From: Hyphomonadaceae bacterium
GTDB taxonomy: Bacteria > Pseudomonadota > Alphaproteobacteria > Caulobacterales > Hyphomonadaceae
NCBI GenBank assembly: GCA_022844475.1
Contig: JALHLR010000017.1
Span: 1 to 36,508 of the forward strand
Length of the DNA: 36,508 nucleotides
Reading direction: 5' to 3'
This document shows positions 8,170 to 15,573 of this stretch, piece after piece. Made by a program: the position numbers and the translations under genes. The notes under the pieces were generated by a model, which worked only from the letters and a program-made list of their open reading frames with translations, did not search any database and was not told the DNA's origin. How positions within the stretch are numbered: position 1 is the stretch's first letter; each line of letters begins with the position of its first letter.

Positions 8170-8403
8170 TCAATCGCCGATCTGGCCTGTGCGCACCGGA
8201 AGGTCCATCGGGCGCACGTCGGGCGGCGTGTCGCTGCGCGAGGCGGCGTTGACGAGGCAGCGATCGCGCTGGGCGGGATCGTTTTCGTTGTGGGCCAGGC
8301 AGACCTGTTGCTGGGTCAGTTCGGTCCCCGGAGACCCGGGCGTCGAGCAGGCAGAGGTGGCCAGTGCGAGGAGAAGGGCGGGAAGTGTGAAACGCATCAT
8401 CAT
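8170..8403 (-). CDS. Small two-Cys lipoprotein
   Basis: A 77-residue lipoprotein. The start at 8403 (MMMRFTLPALLLALATSAC) has AGAGGA at good spacing and places the lipobox TSAC at about residues 16-19. The mature peptide contains a pair of Cys thirteen residues apart (VCLAHNENDPAQRDRCL), resembling the Cys pair of the 60-residue lipoprotein at 9066-9248. No family is recognised. Converges with the LysE gene. Confidence 0.65.
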   Translation of the reverse strand: MMMRFTLPALLLALATSACSTPGSPGTELTQQQVCLAHNENDPAQRDRCLVNAASRSDTPPDVRPMDLPVRTGQIGD

Positions 8404-8437
8404 GTCTATTCCTCTACTCGCTGGCTGAAAGCGTGGA

Positions 8438-8995
8438 CTAGTGCGGTGGGGCCACAAGCGGCCGGTCTATCAGCACCGCAAGCAGAAGGGCTGGCGCGCC
8501 GACAGCTTCCCAGCCGTGGCTGGTTCCGCGCTGGATCACGATCTGGCCTGGCTTGATCCGGGTGCGGCCTGAATCGAGGATGAGGTCGACCTCGCCTTGC
8601 AGGAGGCAGATCACGTCGAGCGATTCCGTCTTGTGCATGGCAGGCGATTTCGACTGGTCGGTGAGGTGATTCTCGGCGTCGAACGATACAAAGCGCGCGC
8701 GGGCGGCGGCGTTGAGCTGTTCGCGGGGAACGTCAGCGGGCGGCGGTGGGATCACGAACCAGCGGACTTTCACCTTGCCGGTCGCCGGCGAAAGCACGCA
8801 GCGATCCGGGCCGAGATCGTGGGTGTTCTGCGGGTTGAGAGGACCGAACGCGTCATCGTGCCAGATGTCGAACAGGCCACCGACGGCGGGGTCGCCATTC
8901 ATTGCGGAGGGCGGACCGTCGATGATCACCACGCTGTCGCCGGAGGCTCCGTCGGCGGTGATCACGCGTCGCATGATGCCGGCAAAATCTGTCAT
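8438..8995 (-). CDS. Cupin-domain protein
   Basis: A 185-residue cytoplasmic protein with a C-terminal cupin barrel. The first motif region is MHKTESLDVICLLQGEVDLIL (about residues 120-140) and the second is GQIVIQRGTSHGWEAVG (about 150-167), carrying candidate metal ligands H, E and H. The N-terminal 60 residues include VIIDGPPSAM and FDIWHDD. This layout is common in stand-alone cupin proteins next to catabolic genes and is not diagnostic of an enzyme. The start at 8995 (MTDFAG) follows GGGAC. Metal binding and function are inferred from the fold only. Confidence 0.8.
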   Translation of the reverse strand: MTDFAGIMRRVITADGASGDSVVIIDGPPSAMNGDPAVGGLFDIWHDDAFGPLNPQNTHDLGPDRCVLSPATGKVKVRWFVIPPPPADVPREQLNAAARARFVSFDAENHLTDQSKSPAMHKTESLDVICLLQGEVDLILDSGRTRIKPGQIVIQRGTSHGWEAVGAPALLLAVLIDRPLVAPPH

Positions 8996-9065
8996 GTTCC
9001 CGTCCCGCAACGATGCCTCACTCTAGCACTTTGCGTGTCGCCGCACAGGACGATTGTGCGCGCGA

Positions 9066-9248
9066 TCAGGATCGGTTGGCGGCGCGCTTCTCCGCCGCGT
9101 TACGCTCGACGCCGGACAGGCAGGCCTGCCTGTCCTCGGCGTTGACGACCGACTGACAGTCCCGGCGCGCGGCGCTGTCATAGGCGGACTGCACGCTGAC
9201 ACAGCTGGCGACAGGCGCCAGCGCAAGCGCGGCGAGCAGGAACCTCAT
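9066..9248 (-). CDS. Tiny two-Cys lipoprotein
   Basis: A 60-residue protein with the signal MRFLLAALALAPVASC (lipobox VASC). The mature part of about 45 residues is charged and contains two Cys eleven residues apart (DCQSVVNAEDRQACL). Its start overlaps the stop of the next gene upstream by four bases (ATGA), so the two are translationally coupled. Function unknown. Confidence 0.6.
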   Translation of the reverse strand: MRFLLAALALAPVASCVSVQSAYDSAARRDCQSVVNAEDRQACLSGVERNAAEKRAANRS

Positions 9249-9505
9249 TGCCCGTCGTCCCCTGCCTGACCCTTGAACAGGGGCGGGTAGGTCGGTCCGC
9301 CGCGACCCGCGAGCCGTTCGTCGCGCTCGATCTCGGCCTTGCGGATTTCATAGGGCGTGTCGGGAATCTTGTCCCGGTGATAGGGGTCTATCGTCTCGAG
9401 CTCGCTGGTCTGCGTCGGGATGCGCGGGTCGTAGGGCTGAGTATTCGGGTCGATAACGCAGCCGGCGAGTGAAAGCGCGAGCGGCGCAACCAGAATCAGG
9501 CGCAT
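9245..9505 (-). CDS. Small lipoprotein, Pro/Tyr-rich
   Basis: An 86-residue lipoprotein with signal MRLILVAPLALSLAGC and lipobox LAGC at residues 13-16. The mature part is hydrophilic (IDPNTQPYDPRIPT, PYEIRKAEIERDERLAGRGG) without a recognisable domain. It overlaps the following tiny lipoprotein gene by ATGA, forming a two-gene operon. A GGGAGGG run precedes the start. Function unknown. Confidence 0.68.
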   Translation of the reverse strand: MRLILVAPLALSLAGCVIDPNTQPYDPRIPTQTSELETIDPYHRDKIPDTPYEIRKAEIERDERLAGRGGPTYPPLFKGQAGDDGQ

Positions 9506-9536
9506 CGGGACCCTCCCTTGTCAGAGCCGGATCATC

Positions 9537-10139
9537 TCACTTTTTGCGGGCGCGTTCCAGCTTCTGGATTTGCCCGTGCCGCGGACAGCTCACTTCGTGA
9601 TCGTTGACCATCCCCATGGCCTGCATCACGGCGTAGACGATGACTGGACCGCAGAACTTGAAGCCTCGCTTCTTCATGTCCATTGCGATGTGTTCGGACA
9701 GCGGTGTCTTCGCCTGGACGTTTCGCCAGTGGTCGAGGCGATTTATGATCGGCGTGTTGTCGACGAAGCCCCAGACATAGTCCGAGAAGTCCTCGCCGCG
9801 CTCGGCCATGTCGCAATAGAGCTGGGCGTTGCGGATGGTTGCGGCGATCTTGATCGGGCTGCGGATGATGCCGGGGTTCTGCATGGCGCGCTCGATGCGT
9901 TTGTCAGTCCAGCGCGCGATCCTCTCGGGCTCGAAGCCGTCGAACTCCTCGCGCATCGTCTCCCGCTTGCGCAGGATGGTGATCCACGAAAGTCCTGCCT
10001 GATGGCCGTCGAGCTGGAATTTTTCCCAGAGTGCGCGGCTGTTGCGTTCGGGGACGCCCCATTCGGTGTCGTGGTACCCGCGATAGAGGTCGTCGGTTGC
10101 GGGGGCCCAGCCGCAGGGGATGTCGTCCAGCTTCTTCAT
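9537..10139 (-). CDS. tag: DNA-3-methyladenine glycosylase I
   Basis: This 200-residue protein is Tag, which removes 3-methyladenine from alkylated DNA in base excision repair. The four residues equivalent to the structural zinc ligands of E. coli Tag are present: Cys9 and His23 (IPCGW, GYHDTEWG) and His181 and Cys185 (NDHEVSCPRH). The HDTEWGVP and ALWEKFQLDGHQAGLSWITI stretches are strongly conserved in the family, and length is normal. The start overlaps the final base of the upstream ygfZ stop region, so the two form an operon. Confidence is high. Confidence 0.95.
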   Translation of the reverse strand: MKKLDDIPCGWAPATDDLYRGYHDTEWGVPERNSRALWEKFQLDGHQAGLSWITILRKRETMREEFDGFEPERIARWTDKRIERAMQNPGIIRSPIKIAATIRNAQLYCDMAERGEDFSDYVWGFVDNTPIINRLDHWRNVQAKTPLSEHIAMDMKKRGFKFCGPVIVYAVMQAMGMVNDHEVSCPRHGQIQKLERARKK

Positions 10140-10960
10140 CAGGCTTTCGTTTCGCGGGCTTCGGCAAGGGCGGTGAGTTCGCCGGTCAGCCAGTCCGGGT
10201 GGTGGACCACAATGGGAGAGCCAGCAGCTGTCAGGATCTCGCCCTTCGTGTCGGCTTCGGCCAGTCGGTCTATGCGCAGGCGTGTGAGGGCGGCGCCGCC
10301 GGAAATCGACGTCAGCAGTCCGATCTCGAAATCGCCGGCCATCACGGGTGTTCCGGACGCAGCGCCGGGGGCGACTTCAGCTTTCAGCGTGCGGCGCCGT
10401 GCGGTCCCGCGGCGTTTCATGCGCGAGGTGACTTCCTGGCCAACAAAGCAGCCCTTCTTGAAGTCGACGCCGTTCAGCAGGTCCATGTTGATGTCGGCAG
10501 GGAAGACGTCTTCGCTGGCAAAGTCAGCGCCCTGTTCTGCGAGACCTGCTGCGATGCGTGCTGCATGATACGGTGCGGGATCATCGGCCGCTGCACGCGG
10601 CCCTATGCGGCGGTGCGGGGCAAGGGCGGAGCGCGGATCGGCTGCGCCGTCGAACACGGTGACACCAAGGTCATCACGCTGCGCGATCACGACAGCGGCG
10701 CGCAGCTTCATCAAGGTGAGTCGCTTCGCAAGCGCGGGTGCGGCGCTCGCTGCGCAGTCGAGCAGGATGGCGTCGTCGCGGCGCGTGATCAGTGCATCCG
10801 CAATCACCTTGCCCTGCGGCGTCAGTAATGCGCCATAACGGAACGCTTCGTCCTCAAGTCCGAGCGTTGACGCCGTCAGGATGCCGTTCAGGAAAAGCTC
10901 CGCGTCTGCGCCGCTAACCGAAATGATCGCGCGATCGGCGAGGGAGAGAGGTTTCTGCAT
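10139..10960 (-). CDS. ygfZ: Folate-binding YgfZ/GcvT-like protein
   Basis: A 273-residue member of the YgfZ/IBA57 family, tetrahydrofolate-dependent proteins that help assemble or repair certain iron-sulfur enzymes, including the tRNA modification enzyme MiaB. The diagnostic K-G-C-[FY]-x-G-Q-E motif is present as KKGCFVGQEVTSRMKRRG near residues 168-185. The N-terminus (LADRAIISVSGADAELFLNGILT) and the FRYGALLTPQGKVIADALI strand match the family's folate-binding half. It is first in an operon with tag. Alphaproteobacterial members are closer to IBA57 than to E. coli YgfZ, so the symbol is a family label. Confidence 0.88.
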   Translation of the reverse strand: MQKPLSLADRAIISVSGADAELFLNGILTASTLGLEDEAFRYGALLTPQGKVIADALITRRDDAILLDCAASAAPALAKRLTLMKLRAAVVIAQRDDLGVTVFDGAADPRSALAPHRRIGPRAAADDPAPYHAARIAAGLAEQGADFASEDVFPADINMDLLNGVDFKKGCFVGQEVTSRMKRRGTARRRTLKAEVAPGAASGTPVMAGDFEIGLLTSISGGAALTRLRIDRLAEADTKGEILTAAGSPIVVHHPDWLTGELTALAEARETKA

Positions 10961-11266
10961 CTGCGCTCGTTAGCGAAATTGTTGCACACCGACAGGCGTG
11001 CGCGTGGTCGTACTAAACTCTACGTCAGCGCCCGGGCGCTGTCTTTTCAAGCCGCCGCCATTGTGCAATAGGTGCGCGGTCGAATTTTGAACAGGTTCGG
11101 GTTGCTCTCCTTGCTCTAAATGACGGTATTCCGTCGGATTGAGCTCCGGATCTGGCCTTCCGAACAGTCTGGTTTGACGGCCCCCGGGGACGCGGCTGCA
11201 AGCGTTCTCTAATCCTTCCGCGGGTCCCCCCGGCCTCGTGGATGCCTATCGAAAGACTAGATCTAC
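10961..11266 (+). promoter_or_regulatory. Promoter and long structured leader of the cold-shock gene
   Basis: These 306 bases lie between the divergent ygfZ and csp starts and contain no credible gene; a 30-codon frame at 11120 has no support. Two features stand out. A short hairpin GACGG-TATT-CCGTC lies at about 11122-11135. A larger imperfect inverted repeat at 11179-11235 pairs GGGGA-CGCGG with CCGCG-GG-TCCCC and has GGCC at both outer ends. A long structured leader is a known trait of cspA-type mRNAs. Promoter hexamers could not be fixed. Confidence 0.45.
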
Positions 11267-11476
11267 ATGGCTACCGGTACTGTTAAATGGTTCAACGAGC
11301 AAAAGGGCTACGGCTTCATCCAGCCGGAGCAGGGCGGCGCGGACATCTTCGTGCACATCTCTGCGGTCCAGCGCGCTGGACTCGCCGGCCTCAACGAGGG
11401 CCAGCGCGTTAGCTTCGAGCTCGAGAAGGACAAGCGCTCCGGCAAGATGGCCGCGACGCAGCTCCAGCCCCTCTAA
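11267..11476 (+). CDS. Cold-shock protein (CspA family)
   Basis: A 69-residue single cold-shock domain protein that binds single-stranded RNA/DNA and acts as an RNA chaperone. RNP1 is KGYGFIQ (residues 13-19) and RNP2 is DIFVHIS (about 27-33), after the invariant start [17 protein letters not shown]. The Shine-Dalgarno is weak (AAAGAC about 14 bases upstream), which together with the structured leader suggests regulation at translation. A clear terminator follows. Which Csp paralogue it is, and whether it responds to cold, cannot be told. Confidence 0.95.
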   Translation: MATGTVKWFNEQKGYGFIQPEQGGADIFVHISAVQRAGLAGLNEGQRVSFELEKDKRSGKMAATQLQPL

Positions 11477-11524
11477 GCGGGCGCGAAGCCGTCCTTGCCG
11501 ACGGCGACATCGCAAAAACTTCGA

Positions 11525-11556
11525 AACGGGTCGGCCTGGGTGGCCGGCCCGTTTTT
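11525..11556 (+). terminator. Rho-independent terminator after csp
   Basis: An inverted repeat of about 11 bp (ACGGGTCGGCC / GGCCGGCCCGT with one G-U pair) is followed by a run of five T. It lies about 50 bases after the csp stop. Confidence 0.85.
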
Positions 11557-11613
11557 CATTCAGGATGATCGTCTCTGGCGTCTGCGGCGCCGGCGAGACG
11601 GTGCTCGCAGGCG

Positions 11614-12258
11614 CTAGCTGCGGGCCTCATCCACCAGCCCGCGCGCCTTGAGCTGTGCGGCCAGCGCCGTGTCAGGAAGAACGCACACGCGCGTCCAGCC
11701 CTTGGCGCCAAGGCGATCGAGCGCCGCCTCGTAGGTTTCATCGCGCTGCAGATCGAACTCGCCATCGTAGGTCGATGCATCGCCATCGATGGCGAGCCAG
11801 GGCCGGCCGGTCGCGAGGTGCTTGAAGAAGCCGGCGTTGAGTGCTTCGGCTTCGGTGCGCATCAGGCCGATCTCGACCGCGACGCCCGAGGCCGTGAGAC
11901 GAGTGGCGCCGTGCGCGCCGAGTGGATGGGGGTCCTGGCAGGCGATAACCACGCGAGCGACGCCCGAGCCAAGCAGAAGCTGCGAGCACGAGAACGAGCC
12001 GTTTGATCGTTGGTTGCAGGGCTCAAGCGTCACATAGGCAGTGGCGCCTGTGGCGCTTTCGCCGGCCTGTGCGAGCGCGATCTCTTCCGCGTGCGGCCGT
12101 CCCCAGCGGCCGGTGGCGCCTTCGCCGATGACTGCGCCATTCGCCACGATCACGCAGCCGACGCTGGGGTTGGGCGAGGTGCGGCCCAGTTGCGCGAGCG
12201 CCAGGTCAAGCGCGCGGGACATGAAGCGCAGGTCTTCCGCAGAAGGACCAGCGCTCAT
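11614..12258 (-). CDS. RibD-like pyrimidine deaminase without a full reductase domain
   Basis: A 214-residue protein whose first ~145 residues match the deaminase half of RibD, the riboflavin-pathway enzyme that deaminates 2,5-diamino-6-ribosylamino-pyrimidinone phosphate. Visible are MSRALDLALAQLGRTSPNPSVG, the zinc and catalytic HAE (PHAEEIAL) and the second zinc motif PC-x8-C (LEPCNQRSNGSFSC). In standard RibD the latter segment reads close to PCSHHGRTPPC, so the substrate loop has diverged. The reductase domain (normally ~200 residues) is reduced to about 60 residues after GFFKHLATGRPWLAIDG. It could be a deaminase-only RibD paralogue or a cytidine-deaminase-like enzyme with a new substrate. 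It lies three bases after gpmA, probably co-transcribed. Confidence 0.78.
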   Translation of the reverse strand: MSAGPSAEDLRFMSRALDLALAQLGRTSPNPSVGCVIVANGAVIGEGATGRWGRPHAEEIALAQAGESATGATAYVTLEPCNQRSNGSFSCSQLLLGSGVARVVIACQDPHPLGAHGATRLTASGVAVEIGLMRTEAEALNAGFFKHLATGRPWLAIDGDASTYDGEFDLQRDETYEAALDRLGAKGWTRVCVLPDTALAAQLKARGLVDEARS

Positions 12259-12261
12259 GAC

Positions 12262-12975
12262 TCAGACTTTCGGCAGAGGCTTGGCGCGCGCGGCGTCGAG
12301 ATAGCGCGCGGCCTTCACGTGGAGCGAGTTGTCGAGATCGATCAGCAGCGGATTGCCGGTGGGAATTTCCACCTCGGTGATCTCGCTGTCGGGCACCTGA
12401 AAGAGATGCTTCACGATGGCGCGCAGGCTGTTGCCGTGGGCGGCGACCACGATGTTCTCGCCAGCTTTCAGCTTCGGGGCGATCTCGGCGTCCCAGTAGG
12501 GCAGGACCCGGTCGAGCGTCGTCTTGAGGCTTTCGGTGTTCGGGATAGCGAGACCCTGATAGCGGCGGTCCTTCGAGAGATCGAACTCGCCGCCAGCCAC
12601 CATGTCGGGCGGCGGAATGTCGAATGAACGGCGCCAGACTTTCACCTGCTCCTCGCCGTGCTTCGCAGCCGTCTCCTTCTTGTTGAGACCGGTGAGGCCG
12701 CCATAGTGTCGTTCGTTGAGATGCCAGTCCTTGGTCACCGGCAGCCAGAGGCGGTCCATCGTGTCGAGGGCGAGGTAGAGCGTCCGGATCGCGCGGCGTT
12801 GCACTGAGGTGTAGGCGCGGGTGAAGTCGACGCCTGTGTCCTTGAGCAGCTTGCCGGACAGGCGGGCCTCTTCCTCACCGACATGCGTCAGGTCGACATC
12901 CCACCAGCCGGTGAACCTGTCTTCCAGGTTCCACTGGCTCTGTCCGTGCCGCACCAGCGCGAGTTGCGCCATCAT
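12262..12975 (-). CDS. gpmA: 2,3-bisphosphoglycerate-dependent phosphoglycerate mutase
   Basis: A 237-residue histidine phosphatase-fold enzyme that interconverts 3- and 2-phosphoglycerate in glycolysis. The phospho-accepting His is in [10 protein letters not shown] (about residue 10), the proton donor Glu is in [14 protein letters not shown], and the second catalytic His is in [16 protein letters not shown] (about residue 180). The whole [10 protein letters not shown] segment is typical of dPGM. The N-terminus reads [11 protein letters not shown], so either of the first two ATGs may start. It precedes the RibD-like gene by three bases. Confidence 0.96.
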   Translation of the reverse strand: MMAQLALVRHGQSQWNLEDRFTGWWDVDLTHVGEEEARLSGKLLKDTGVDFTRAYTSVQRRAIRTLYLALDTMDRLWLPVTKDWHLNERHYGGLTGLNKKETAAKHGEEQVKVWRRSFDIPPPDMVAGGEFDLSKDRRYQGLAIPNTESLKTTLDRVLPYWDAEIAPKLKAGENIVVAAHGNSLRAIVKHLFQVPDSEITEVEIPTGNPLLIDLDNSLHVKAARYLDAARAKPLPKV

Positions 12976-13060
12976 CCTGCTCCGCCAAAAGACTGCGGGT
13001 TCTCAAGCAGGTTCGGGCGCGCGGGGCAAGAACTATGGAGCGTCAGGCCCGGCGCTCCGC

Positions 13061-14275
13061 TCAGCGCGGCGTTGTCGCCACCAGGAAGTCGTCAGCGACC
13101 TGGGCTCCCGGATTGCCCTCGCGCCGTTTGTACGCCTCCAGCAGGGAGGCGTAGGGCGGGGCGTACTGCCAGCCATTGGTGGCGGTATTCAGCTTGATCT
13201 CGAAATGGAGGTGCAGCGTGGTTGGCGTGCCGCCGAAATCGTTCGAGACATAACCGATCACGTCGCCCTTCTTGACGGTCTGGTTGGTCGCGACCTTCAG
13301 CTTCTTCATGTTGAGATGGAGATAGCGATAGATGCGCCCGCCGGAATCGGCGCGCAGCGTGACGGTGTAGCTGCCCACGTTGGAGATGACGCCATCTTCG
13401 ACGGCGACAACTTCATAGCGGGCGCGATCGGCGGCCTTGGTTGAACGTTCGGCCCTGCAGCCTTCCGGCGTGCCGACACGGATATCCTGGCCGAGATGGA
13501 CGCCGGTCTTGGCGCACCAGGGCGTGGTGTTGGTCGTCGAGCGGCTCTCGCAATAGTTGTCGCGCCAAGGGGCGGTGAAGTTGCGGGTGTCGCACTGGTC
13601 GCCGCCCTTGATGCCGCCGCCATAGCGATAGACCTGCGTCTGCGCCACAGCAGGCGCGTCCTTGATCGGGAACAGCATGTCGGGGACGAGCACCGCTGCC
13701 TCGGTGGAGCCCGTGCCGCTCGCCGGCGCGAGATTGCCCGGCCTGAAGAAATAGAAGGATGCAGCCACGGGTGCCGGCGTCGGGTCCGGCGTGGGCGTTG
13801 GGGCCGGTGTTTCCGGGGTTGTCGGTGTCGTTGGTTCGGCTGGCGCCGGTGCGCCTGGCTCTTCGTAGGGCGGCGGGATCAGGATGCCGCCATTCGAGCC
13901 CGGCTCGGTCGGTTCGGTCGGCACTGGCAGGGGCGGGAGTGGTTCGCCCTCGACGCTTTCCAGCGGCTTGCCATCGCCCGTGTCGATGTTCGGGTTCTCG
14001 GGGATCGTTTCCGGGAAGGGCGTGCCGTCCGCTGGCGCGCCTGTGTTGGCGTTGGGGTTCGGCACGCCGCCAGGGCTCGGGTCGGACGGGTTCACCGGAT
14101 CAACCGCATCGAGCGGCGGGGGCGGGGGTGGAAGCGTCGGGTCGTCGGGAACAGCCTCTTCCTTCGCCGCGATCTCGACCCATGGCCAGAGCAGCACGTT
14201 GTTGGCATCGCACGCGCCGAGCAACGACACGCTTGCCAGCGCGGCCAGGCCGAACTTCACCGAGGACCGTTTCAT
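13061..14275 (-). CDS. M23 family metallopeptidase lipoprotein
   Basis: A 404-residue lipoprotein with an M23/LytM peptidase domain, expected to cut peptide bonds in peptidoglycan or another Gly-rich substrate in the envelope. The start at 14275 is backed by a GGGAG-rich leader and gives a signal ending in the lipobox LGAC (Cys22). Residues ~45-170 are a long Pro/Thr/Glu-rich spacer able to reach across the periplasm. The domain (about 215-380) retains the zinc motifs H260-x3-D264 (HLGQD) and H355-x-H357 (LHLHFEI), plus the conserved His in YRYLHLN. All catalytic positions are present, so it is likely active. Several Cys in the insert before HLGQD (QCDTRNF, NYCES, PWCAKT) suggest disulfides. 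It is the last gene of the four-gene operon that starts with the subtilase. Confidence 0.88.
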   Translation of the reverse strand: MKRSSVKFGLAALASVSLLGACDANNVLLWPWVEIAAKEEAVPDDPTLPPPPPPLDAVDPVNPSDPSPGGVPNPNANTGAPADGTPFPETIPENPNIDTGDGKPLESVEGEPLPPLPVPTEPTEPGSNGGILIPPPYEEPGAPAPAEPTTPTTPETPAPTPTPDPTPAPVAASFYFFRPGNLAPASGTGSTEAAVLVPDMLFPIKDAPAVAQTQVYRYGGGIKGGDQCDTRNFTAPWRDNYCESRSTTNTTPWCAKTGVHLGQDIRVGTPEGCRAERSTKAADRARYEVVAVEDGVISNVGSYTVTLRADSGGRIYRYLHLNMKKLKVATNQTVKKGDVIGYVSNDFGGTPTTLHLHFEIKLNTATNGWQYAPPYASLLEAYKRREGNPGAQVADDFLVATTPR

Positions 14276-14333
14276 CCCACCACTCCCACTCACCGTCCCA
14301 TTCGTCCCGGCCTGTGGCCGCTGGACGAAGATC

Positions 14334-14927
14334 CTAGCGTGACTGCGCCACGAACAGGCTTTCCGCGAATTCCTTGGCCTGCGCTTCGGTGATGCAGCCT
14401 TCCGGGCTGTCGACTTCGCGGCATTCGAATTCGATCACATAGTCTGCGCCATAGCGCGAGAAGGCCAGCTGTGCGCCAGCTTCGACCGTCGTGAACTTCA
14501 TCTCGGTCTTGTCGCCGGCAGGCGGCGAGCCGGCCTGATAGGCCTTGCTCGAGCCGTTCACGATCACGTCGTAGCGGGGCAGATGATAGGTCGCGAAATA
14601 CCCGTCCTTGGTCACGCGCGGCGGCGTCGGTCGGTCGCTTGCGGTCTGCACGATCACGGGCAGCAGCATCGGCACGGTCAGCGGATCGCTGCCGACGGCT
14701 TGCGGGATCACCACGTCTGATGGTCTTGCTGCGGCGTCGGCGCGCGCGGCTGCCCAGTCGATCTGTCCGGCCACGGCAGGAGGACCGGCGGAAGCAGGCT
14801 GTACGACCTGCTCTTCAGTGGTCGCGGCCGGCGCGATGGCGGCAGGCGCTGCGGGTTGCTCCTCTGTGCATGCGGCGGCGGCGATGGCGAGCAGGCCAAG
14901 GCCGCCCAGAAGCATGGATCTCATCAT
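14334..14927 (-). CDS. Putative lipoprotein in the protease operon
   Basis: A 197-residue lipoprotein, signal MMRSMLLGGLGLLAIAAAAC with lipobox AAAC at residues 17-20. A Pro/Ala-rich linker runs to about residue 50. The C-terminal half (FATYHLPRYDVIVNGSS ... QLAFSRYGADYVIEFECREVDSPEGCITEAQA) looks like a small mixed beta domain with a Cys pair. The start overlaps the stop of the preceding gene by four bases, so it is translationally coupled to the propeptide-like gene. No family recognised; location suggests an accessory part of the protease module. Confidence 0.72.
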   Translation of the reverse strand: MMRSMLLGGLGLLAIAAAACTEEQPAAPAAIAPAATTEEQVVQPASAGPPAVAGQIDWAAARADAAARPSDVVIPQAVGSDPLTVPMLLPVIVQTASDRPTPPRVTKDGYFATYHLPRYDVIVNGSSKAYQAGSPPAGDKTEMKFTTVEAGAQLAFSRYGADYVIEFECREVDSPEGCITEAQAKEFAESLFVAQSR

Positions 14928-15484
14928 CGTCCTCCGGGTTGAGCCGTCATGTTGGGCTCTGCATAGGAAATATCGGCGGCCGTTCCCAGCTTCGCTGCGA
15001 TCGCGCGCATGGCGGCGGCGCGCTGTGCTGGCTGGACCGAGCCATCGTGCACAAGCACCAGCTCGTTGGAATATGTCACGCGATCGAGACTGAGCGCCGC
15101 AAACTCAGGCCGCGAGGCCTTCCACGCGTTGAACTTTGCCCTGGCGGAATTCTGATCGCGCCAGAAGGCGTCAATGATGTCCTTCACGCGGCCATCGTCC
15201 TTGAACTTGACGACGATCTCGACACCGGTCTGCACAGCACCCGCTGCGCCGGGCTGGTTCTGGGTCTGGGGCAGTCCGATCACGGGCGGAGGCGGACCTT
15301 CCGGCACAGGAGCGGGCGCCACGGCCGCGGGCGCTGCTGCCGGGCGCGCAGGGCTTTCGGGGGAATTCGCGAGAAGCGACACGCCGACAATCGTGGTGAT
15401 GATGCCAATTGCCGCCGCTGTCGGGCCTGCAGCCTTCAGGCGGGTCTCTCCCCCCTCGATGCGCGGTGCGTCTGTCACAGCCAC
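14924..15484 (-). CDS. Membrane-anchored protein with a subtilase-propeptide-like domain
   Basis: A 186-residue protein read from the GTG at 15484, chosen because GGAGG lies nine bases before it. Upstream codons are open but lack a start with a ribosome-binding site. A hydrophobic anchor spans about residues 19-39 (AGPTAAAIGIITTIVGVSLLA), followed by a Pro-rich linker. The C-terminal ~100 residues begin VEIVVKFKDDGRVKDIIDAF and end in ISYAEPN (about 172-178). A beta strand opening and a Y-A-E-P-N close are the hallmarks of inhibitor I9 propeptides of subtilases. It lies 89 bases after a subtilase gene, so it may act as a separate intramolecular-chaperone-like or inhibitory partner; this role is inferred. 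The four-base overlap with the next gene shows coupling. Confidence 0.7.
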   Translation of the reverse strand: MAVTDAPRIEGGETRLKAAGPTAAAIGIITTIVGVSLLANSPESPARPAAAPAAVAPAPVPEGPPPPVIGLPQTQNQPGAAGAVQTGVEIVVKFKDDGRVKDIIDAFWRDQNSARAKFNAWKASRPEFAALSLDRVTYSNELVLVHDGSVQPAQRAAAMRAIAAKLGTAADISYAEPNMTAQPGGR

Positions 15485-15573
15485 TATCCCTCTCCTCCTG
15501 GAACATATCCCAGCGGCATCAAGGCTTTGCGCAGCCTGCGCGCCGGAGATCATGTCCCCCGTTCATAGAACGC

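Noticed and set aside
11120..11212. 30-codon frame in the csp leader
   Set aside because: No ribosome-binding site and no recognisable sequence; overlaps the structured leader.
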